Assembly (NCBI GenBank): GCA_022578965.1
Contig: MU400528.1
Span: forward strand, 372,001 to 436,000
Length of the DNA stretch: 64,000 nucleotides
Direction of reading: 5' to 3'
Source: Xylaria sp. FL1777
Taxonomy: Eukaryota > Ascomycota > Sordariomycetes > Xylariales > Xylariaceae
The translations under genes were made by a program, and so were the position numbers. Under the pieces are notes generated by a model. That model was not told the DNA's origin. It worked only from the letters and a program-made list of their open reading frames with translations, and did no database searches. Below, piece after piece: positions 58,701 through 64,000 of the stretch (its first letter is position 1; each line of letters begins with the position of its first letter).

Positions 58701-59342
58701 TCTCTCAATCGGGGGCGTGGTAGCTCGGGACTGGACGAGACTCGCAACCGAGGGTGACGATGCTCTCAAAGAATTCGAGGCGCTCTCTTCGAGGGCCTCG
58801 CGCAGCTCGCGAACTTCAATTTCCTTCTCAATGGCGGCGTCGATGTGGGCCAAGGCCTCTTCGACGTCAACAGGCACAGGCGCATCTTGAGAACCCCGTC
58901 CTAATTGGACACTTTCAACAGCACCAGTGTCAGGGGTCCGTAGCCCGGGCTCAGGGCCCTCAAGTATGGTTTCCGCGTCCGGCTTCCACTCAATGGGCTT
59001 CGGAAATTGAAACTGAATCCATTCTCGTTCGACTTCGCCAGCATCCTCTTTCTTCTTCAAGGCCTCAAAATAAGCGTCGAGGTTCCCATGGCTGCCAAGC
59101 CGCTCGGGGCGATACTCGGTATGAGTATTTGCATTGGCGGTGTGGAAAGCATTCTGGAGCTGAAGAGTAGAAAGACGTCCAACCCGCTGACTGGCACGTC
59201 GAGCAAAGGAAGGACGGTTCTGGGTGTTCAGAACATGCGGGTGAGTGGCGGCTACGACAGATTGTGCGTAGCCGTGGGTAAAAGATTTTGCAAATCCTTG
59301 GCGGATAAAGTTCGTGTAGAGGGAAGAGTAGATGGTGGGCAT
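55797..59342 (-). CDS. Mitochondrial pentatricopeptide repeat (PPR) protein
   Basis: Single exon, 1181 aa. The N-terminus (FARRASQRVGRLSTLQLQNAF) is Arg/Ser-rich without acidic residues and fits a mitochondrial presequence. Repeated ~35-residue PPR helices run through much of the protein, for example TYHQLISACAQAGRVREML, TFPSMITAFANTGDLASAV, SFLYNALIGKLGKARRID and TYGTIVNALCRVSDERFAEE. A ~150-residue, acidic, low-complexity linker (about 120-220) precedes the first repeats. PPR proteins bind organellar RNA in a sequence-specific manner and control processing, stability or translation. In size and layout it resembles the fungal CYA-5-type factors for COX1 expression, but I cannot show orthology. 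Confidence 0.92.
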   Translation of the reverse strand: MPTIYSSLYTNFIRQGFAKSFTHGYAQSVVAATHPHVLNTQNRPSFARRASQRVGRLSTLQLQNAFHTANANTHTEYRPERLGSHGNLDAYFEALKKKEDAGEVEREWIQFQFPKPIEWKPDAETILEGPEPGLRTPDTGAVESVQLGRGSQDAPVPVDVEEALAHIDAAIEKEIEVRELREALEESASNSLRASSPSVASLVQSRATTPPIERISTPGSVTRSASPPIDYQSQSYADHLTKLSEDGRYAEIPAVFEAMLVADINPIATAYNALLVAAIQIPTEKYEVISKALDVYADMLRRNVIPNADTYNILVGLLAARCLEVNSLKKSLDEKRVRFGGMDEPGKFMFASNELEHAILSEDDRLDLALRLFDSSVTTHRANYSSETYHQLISACAQAGRVREMLRLFEHMEMTGTVPFAATFPSMITAFANTGDLASAVECYNEYKELAVAHDSGKYTLNDRLDAQVYASVINAYVINDRIEGAMQFYEKLVVSYGVRLNDIYDAAVSGGFVKGLISRGVYQEALQWAKGIEDKTRLEAMADIVTAAADAGDRPTAVAAFAKIPTNYPQIAAPAMALLAQCVREGDIMGASVYWQVLSNPNIEVNATFIEPAAMYAVAMIGSGQVAEGLTESEVMFHRIRNVDADSNKKAQLAEEVEEGVDFISSYMSTRGIADPRMVPSAGFVSPQPSFVASPHPSTTVSSSFEDNFDPYAHNTDFKGSSIISDELEGAHGRKGPRLQEALGRFRNMRRAGRHPRYITYSKLISAAAREGKMDLCHDILSMARSDVPLLPQYPVVRYGWSSILDSMVGACLTLGDRGLAEQYHMELLNMGAAPSANTFGLYITTLKESTKTFDEASEAVKIFLRAKAEGVDPSSFLYNALIGKLGKARRIDDCLFYFAEMRALGIKPTSVTYGTIVNALCRVSDERFAEELFDEMEAMPNYKARPAPYNSMMQFFLTTKRDKSKVLAYYERMKSKGIAPTAHTFKLLVDTHATLEPVNMTAAEAVLDMIRSSGQRPEPVHYASLIHARGCVLHDMQGARKIFNSVMSDPSIPANACLFQALFEAMVANHCVADTEPFLTQMKQRRVELTPYIANTLIHGWASEKNIHKATSIYDSVNFEKREPSTYEAMTRAYLAVEERDQAQAIVVEMLSRGYPNAVVNKILELLGGGNHEATVATP

Positions 59343-60323
59343 TTAGAGAACACCAGGAGGGGAGGGGGACTAGATGTCGAGGCGCAAACAGCCGTTAGCA
59401 TCATCACACTTCTTGCATATCGACGATTGGAGGGGAGAGTTATAGATATAGATATATGTGTACGTGTATGTACATATATTTGCATGTCTCGGCATTTCGG
59501 TCATCACACCAGCGCAATTCTCGAATACCAGCAGACGGCGTGGTCGTGGTTGAGCGTTGAGCATGTGCACATCTGGCGGCCTGCTCGTAGGTAGACCCAC
59601 GATAAAAGAAAATAATTTGACAAGGTGGTCTTTATGAGGCGTGAGTCGATGACAACAAGACAAACACTTACATGGAGGAAAGGTAACGGAGGTCGTTGCA
59701 GGTTCATTTGACAGCAGTATAGCCGTCAAACAAACGCGCGAAAGAAAATGGTGGTTATTACCTATAAGACTGGATTGGATAGTATGGGGGAAACGGAGGA
59801 GGGAGAAGAATTGAGGTCGGACGGGAAGGGAATCATCAAAAGTAAAAATCGCGAGTGGGCTTGTTTGGTCATCCAGCCTGCACATGCACTACAGAAATGT
59901 CTGCAGTAGGTAGATACTTAAGTAGGTAGTGCATTTTCCCAGATGAGCCACCTACCATTAGCCCCCCTGGATTTTCTCCGTACCCGCTATAATGGCCACC
60001 CTCACCATGTACACCAATTGGGTACTCAATCCTACAGGTAGTGTGGCACTTCCACGCACTTCCAAGCCCGTCAGTGGGGCAAATAGTATACACTACCTAG
60101 GTACCTACCGACCGCTACAACTGTGTAGGTACAGTAAAGCAAAGCCGGCCCATCGTCCGGGATGCCTGGTGTAGTGTGCAGCTGCAACTATGCCTACGGC
60201 ACCGGTATATACTGCTACCTACTTAGGTACTCTGGCAATCTAGCAGCTTTCCAGAACTTAGCATGGAATCCGGGTATGTACTTGTTATTCCCCAATCCCT
60301 GTTGCCTCCAAAATGTAGGTGAG
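59343..60323. other. PPR-gene promoter and gene-free DNA
   Basis: About 1 kb. The first part is the leader and promoter of the PPR gene; open stretches there are out of frame and domain-free. An exact TACCTAGGTA is at 60094-60103. Confidence 0.5.
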
Positions 60324-60636
60324 TACGTAGGTTGTGGCCAAAAGTCTGGACCATCCTTAAAAATTAAGTACAGTGTATTTACTTACCACGTACAGTAACT
60401 ATTTCTCAATTAGGAAAAGTATGTTAATTCTTGCCAGACTAGTAACGGTCCGAAACTAATATATCTTTTACTTTACAGATCGTTATCAGACCGAAACGTA
60501 AGCTACCAAGCTATTAACGGTCCGGCAAGAATCGATATCTTCTTTCCTAATTGGGAAGTACTTACCGTACGTTGTAAATAGATACACTGTACTTAATTTT
60601 TTAGGATGGTCCAGACTTTTGGCCACAACCTACGTA
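60324..60636. mobile_element. MITE with ~53-bp terminal inverted repeats, TA target site
   Basis: The element proper is 60326-60634 (309 bp), flanked by TA on both sides (60324-60325 and 60635-60636). The ends begin CGTAGGTTGTGGCCAAAAGT and mirror it; the outer 53 bases of the two arms match at 52 positions, and weaker complementarity continues inward so that nearly the whole element folds on itself. No coding capacity. TA duplication and the GGCCAAAAG-type end fit a Tc1/mariner-superfamily non-autonomous element. The autonomous partner is not in this window. Confidence 0.9.
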
Positions 60637-61218
60637 AGCGTACCTCTAATTATATAGGTACCCTAGATAGATAGTAAAGGTGCTGTCCTATGATAAGTAC
60701 CGACCTAGGTAGGTTACCCACCTTTGCACAATTGCACATTGCCCACCGGTATTGTAGCACAGAATGTGTGACTCAAGAATGGGAAAACATCATCATCATC
60801 ACTGCCACCACCACCACCACCAATATTGATCGTGCTCTGCAGCCGACTCTTTTTCGAGTACGGTACTTAGTATAAAAGGAAATCTGACTTGCATATTTGC
60901 GTGACGACAGAAAACCAGTTTCTTGTCCAGCAGTATCAACAGTACTTAGTGCTTATTCTTCTCGACCATAATGGTACTATGCAGTAGTAGTATAACTACC
61001 ATTTTTAGCGATAAATAATAGGAACAGCCCAAGAGCTCGGACTAATTTGGAAATCAACGCACAACCTCAGTAATGTACCAATATCATAATCTGATGGAAT
61101 AATGCTGTTTTTTGGGGGGGGGGGGGGGGGGGGTTTTTTTTTTTTGTTTTTTTATTTTAAAATTTTTTAGTGCCCCCGTAAAAAATTCCAACCATTTTTG
61201 ACGGNNNNNNNNNNCAAC

Positions 61219-61274
<56 letters not shown>

Positions 61275-61667
61275 GTCTTTTTGGTGTTTGTCTTTTCAAA
61301 GTTGTAAGGTCCCCCGTAAACAATTCCCTCCAGTTTTCTCCGGTCTTGCGATAAATAGGACAGAACAAAACTCAACACGAGTCATACTACATTATGGTAT
61401 AGGTTAGCTACATATACATGTAAACAATTTTTTGGTCCCCCAAAAGTGCTTCTTGTTTTAGCCTAGGCTACTACCTTAGGCGTAAGTAGATACGACTACC
61501 TCCTACCTACTGTGCATGAAGCTGACATCAGAACAGTCGCAATCGCATACAGAGTGTATACTAGGTAACAGAATCTCCAAACCCCCAAGGCTCAAGACGG
61601 GCCCGTCAAGAGCCCGCTCGCCCGGCACCTTCGGAAGTGCAGACTAGTAGCGTCCGGGGCGACCTAG
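60637..61667. other. Gene-free DNA with an assembly gap
   Basis: About 1 kb between the two MITEs, AT-rich, with a CCACCACCACC run near 60808-60818. It contains the 10-N gap with poly-G and poly-C tracts listed next. No gene. Confidence 0.5.
61117..61330. other. Assembly gap flanked by poly-G and poly-C
   Basis: Ten N (61205-61214) lie between a run of about 18 G followed by T-rich sequence (about 61117-61150) and a run of 53 C (61220-61272). The sequence before the gap (AGTGCCCCCGTAAAAAATTCC...) looks like an error-laden copy of the sequence after the poly-C (AAGGTCCCCCGTAAACAATTCC...), so the gap probably joins two reads of one locus rather than two loci. Confidence 0.8.
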
Positions 61668-62090
61668 TACCGTAGCGCGCCAGGCCGGTTTTTTGACAAG
61701 GTGTTAGGGAGACTTGTATTGCTAGATTTAGTTAGTCGATAAATGAGTGATGTTTGGAATAAGTAGTTAGTGCTACGTAGTTTGAAATGAAATACCTTTA
61801 CTTTAACAACTTGCGTTTTGTTTTTTTAGGTGTTAAGTATTCTTTTATGTAAAGAATTAAGTAGTTAATTCAACATCTTTTATTTCTGATCATCTTTATT
61901 GTTGTAGTTTCCTTGGTTGATTCAAAATATACGTACTTGCCTACGAACTTCCAGCTTTAATCATAATGCCTGCTATCGCCCTTCGAACCGTAATTAGTTA
62001 GTGTGATCTGGCAGAAAATTATTAATCGTTTCTAGGGCTCAATATAACACCTAACACCTTGTCAAAAAACCGGCCTGGCGCGCTACGGTA
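61668..62090. mobile_element. Second MITE with perfect 39-bp terminal inverted repeats, TA flanks
   Basis: The element proper is 61670-62088 (419 bp). The ends begin CCGTAGCGCGCCAGGCCGGT and are perfect inverted complements for 39 bases (61670-61708 and 62050-62088). TA flanks both sides (61668-61669 and 62089-62090). The interior is AT-rich with no open frame. Its ends differ from those of the first MITE, so it is a separate family, again of TA-target type. The perfect arms suggest fairly recent movement. Confidence 0.9.
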
Positions 62091-64000
62091 TGGGTATTAA
62101 GTCAGCTTCATACCGTACCTGTTCGAGGTTGGCCAGATGCTCGAGAACAAACCGGAAGGCAACGAGCGCACGCGTCCAGCAAAATTGCGGAAAAGGATTG
62201 TGGAGGCCAAGAATTCTCCAGTAATCTGATTGGCCCAGTTCTAGCCTCGTGTTCTTCCCTCCAATCATGTCTCATATTCTGTCCGTGAATGGGTAAACCC
62301 GGAAGGTAGATCCCAGCAGCATCCCAGTCCAATCTGTCGGGATGGAGAACTTGGGGGGTGGGGTATTTTGACATGTGCCAGCCTCTGCCCAGGCTGCCCT
62401 ATTGCCCTATGAGTACGTAGTACTTACCTACTGCGTAAGGTATTATAAGGTTACAGTACATAGATCAAAGAGGTACTCGCAAACATTGCGAACGATATTA
62501 CTAATGCCACGCACAATCCCATTTACAATGTTCATGCGCAATACCGATGCCGATACCAATACTATTATCGTTTATTTAACATGTGGGCGTTGAGGGGCAA
62601 ATATATACTATTTTGGTCCAAGGGGCTTATGCTAACAATGAAAAGGGCCAGCTTACTCGTCCCAAGTCTCGTGCAATTGTGTCAAACTCGTCACTTATCA
62701 TGACCGACCTGTAACAGAATCTTTGAAACAAAAAAGGGGTACATCGAAAGAGACGAACACAGAAGGTGCCGTGTCACAATCACCCCTCCATAACGATCAG
62801 TAGTGTAGAGTAAGTATACCTAGTAAGGGTCCTCGAGCTACTGAGTAACCCCTCGTTTCTTCAAAACACACACCAGGATCAACCCCGTTGAAGGACATGG
62901 TGTCAAAATGTCGCGAGGTCAACCGGAACCATAACACCGTCCGCATGTAGAACAGGTCCTTCAAGCCAGATATACTATGAAAAAACAACTTGCCTAAACG
63001 GTGTACAGATGTGTTCCATCGGGTTACAGCCGTTCCAACGAATACTAACAAATGCTAAACGAAAAGCCCCTCAAAGCGGGTAATGAGAACACCACCACAT
63101 TCGACCGAGATGCCGGTCATCCTACAGTACTTAGTATATACTACATTGCAAAGACGAGCTGCATATAGCTTAGTGTAGCTGATCAGTGCAGATCTACCAG
63201 CTCACGCGACACTACTTCTCTCGAAGCGAGCCGAGCAGATTGCAAATCCTGCGCTACTCAGAAAATGGGGTATCTATGTAATCGGTCTCTAATCGGGTGT
63301 AGACTTGTCTCGTGCGAACTCATACAATCACCGAGCCCGAGGCCTTTCCTCCGCGTGCTATCGGGCCTACGGGGGGCACTTACAGGTTAGCTTCCCAGGT
63401 CGTCCACGTCACGATAGAGCCGGAGATCGGCCAGGAACGCGGGTCGCCGAGCAGAACACCGAGTAGCTACGGTTAATCTGGCTCGATCGTCGTTTGCTTA
63501 TGTCATAGAAGCAGAGAGCAATCAATTACTGTGTATTCCAGTGTCGTTCGAATAAGCGACTCCCACAATACCCATCCTATCTCGTTCATGCCAAGACTTT
63601 ACCCCTAGTTAGCTGAATTAAGTCCACCTACATGTAAAAACATTACAGCTGCATTAGGTAGGTATCGTTTCGTCTCAAGTCCCGGGGCTAGTGCTGTCAT
63701 TACCACGTTCCAGAAAGAACGAGAACATGTTTGAAAGCGCATCTCGTGAGTCCAGTCGGCATACGTACGATAATTCCTATACTCAAGACACGGTGACTAC
63801 GGTATGTTCATAGCGCCGTATTTGGTATTTGCACGGACTTGGTTTCAGGCAATACACCCCTTGTACCATTGATAGACAACTACAACATAGTAGCAATCAA
63901 TTGGTTGTTTTATTAGCTTCAAAATTACTATAGGGTTGCTTCAGATACCTACAGTAGTAGGCATATAGGATCATGACGCTCTTTGCGACTGACCCCGATG
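62091..64000. other. Gene-free end of the window
   Basis: About 1.9 kb of mixed composition with only short broken frames on both strands. I recognise no gene, RNA or element here. A gene could begin beyond the window end. Confidence 0.45.

Noticed and set aside
59370..59885. 171-codon minus-strand frame upstream of the PPR gene
   Set aside because: Composition fits a pyrimidine-rich leader, with repetitive YTYTYIYIY translated from a TA-rich run; no domain.
61084..61407. Gly-rich and Pro-rich frames across the assembly gap
   Set aside because: Translations of the poly-G/poly-C tracts and N bases; not genes.

Overview
The window is nuclear DNA of a filamentous ascomycete (Pezizomycotina; a Sordariomycete is my best guess). 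Most genes are split by short introns, mostly 50-200 bp, and every intron but two splices cleanly as GT-AG. The protein families (Zn2Cys6 regulator, QutR-type AROM-derived protein, tannase-family esterase, DHA1 transporter, fungal Trs85, Dbp7 and Ufe1, a PPR protein) are those of filamentous fungi. I found no rRNA, tRNA, CRISPR array or convincing intact transposase. One 10-N assembly gap lies at 61205-61214.

Layout. 1-5576: AT-rich, gene-free flank. 5577-12919: a secreted polysaccharide deacetylase with three N-terminal modules, a PLP aspartate aminotransferase and the ER SNARE Ufe1. 14181-25948: an accessory metabolic stretch with an MFS transporter (one splice junction does not keep frame), an acyl-CoA thioesterase-like protein, a tannase/feruloyl esterase, a 1.9 kb AT-rich island, a tiny GPI-anchor-like proline-rich wall protein and an NTF2-like/flavin monooxygenase fusion. 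28416-31256: a Sec14-like CRAL-TRIO protein and a MDP-1-type HAD phosphatase. 32952-40341: an extradiol-type VOC dioxygenase, a Zn2Cys6 transcription factor using a GC-AG intron, and divergently a QutR-like pseudo-enzyme repressor. 41439-44735: an alpha/beta hydrolase and a conserved-looking protein I do not recognise. 44736-49157: 4.4 kb of gene-free, microsatellite-rich DNA. 49158-59342: three large minus-strand housekeeping genes (Trs85, Dbp7, a mitochondrial PPR protein). 59343-64000: gene-free, with two non-autonomous TIR elements (MITEs) flanked by TA and the assembly gap.

How the genes may work together. Ufe1 and Trs85 act in vesicle traffic, Dbp7 in 60S ribosome assembly and the PPR protein in mitochondrial RNA metabolism; they have no evident link to the rest. 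The esterase, transporter, thioesterase, monooxygenase, ring-cleaving dioxygenase and QutR-like/Zn2Cys6 pair could form a loose locus for plant phenolic esters, for example chlorogenate (caffeoyl-quinate). That is inference: unrelated genes are interspersed and the canonical quinate enzymes are absent. Gene models were assembled by hand from splice signals and reading-frame continuity, without alignment software.
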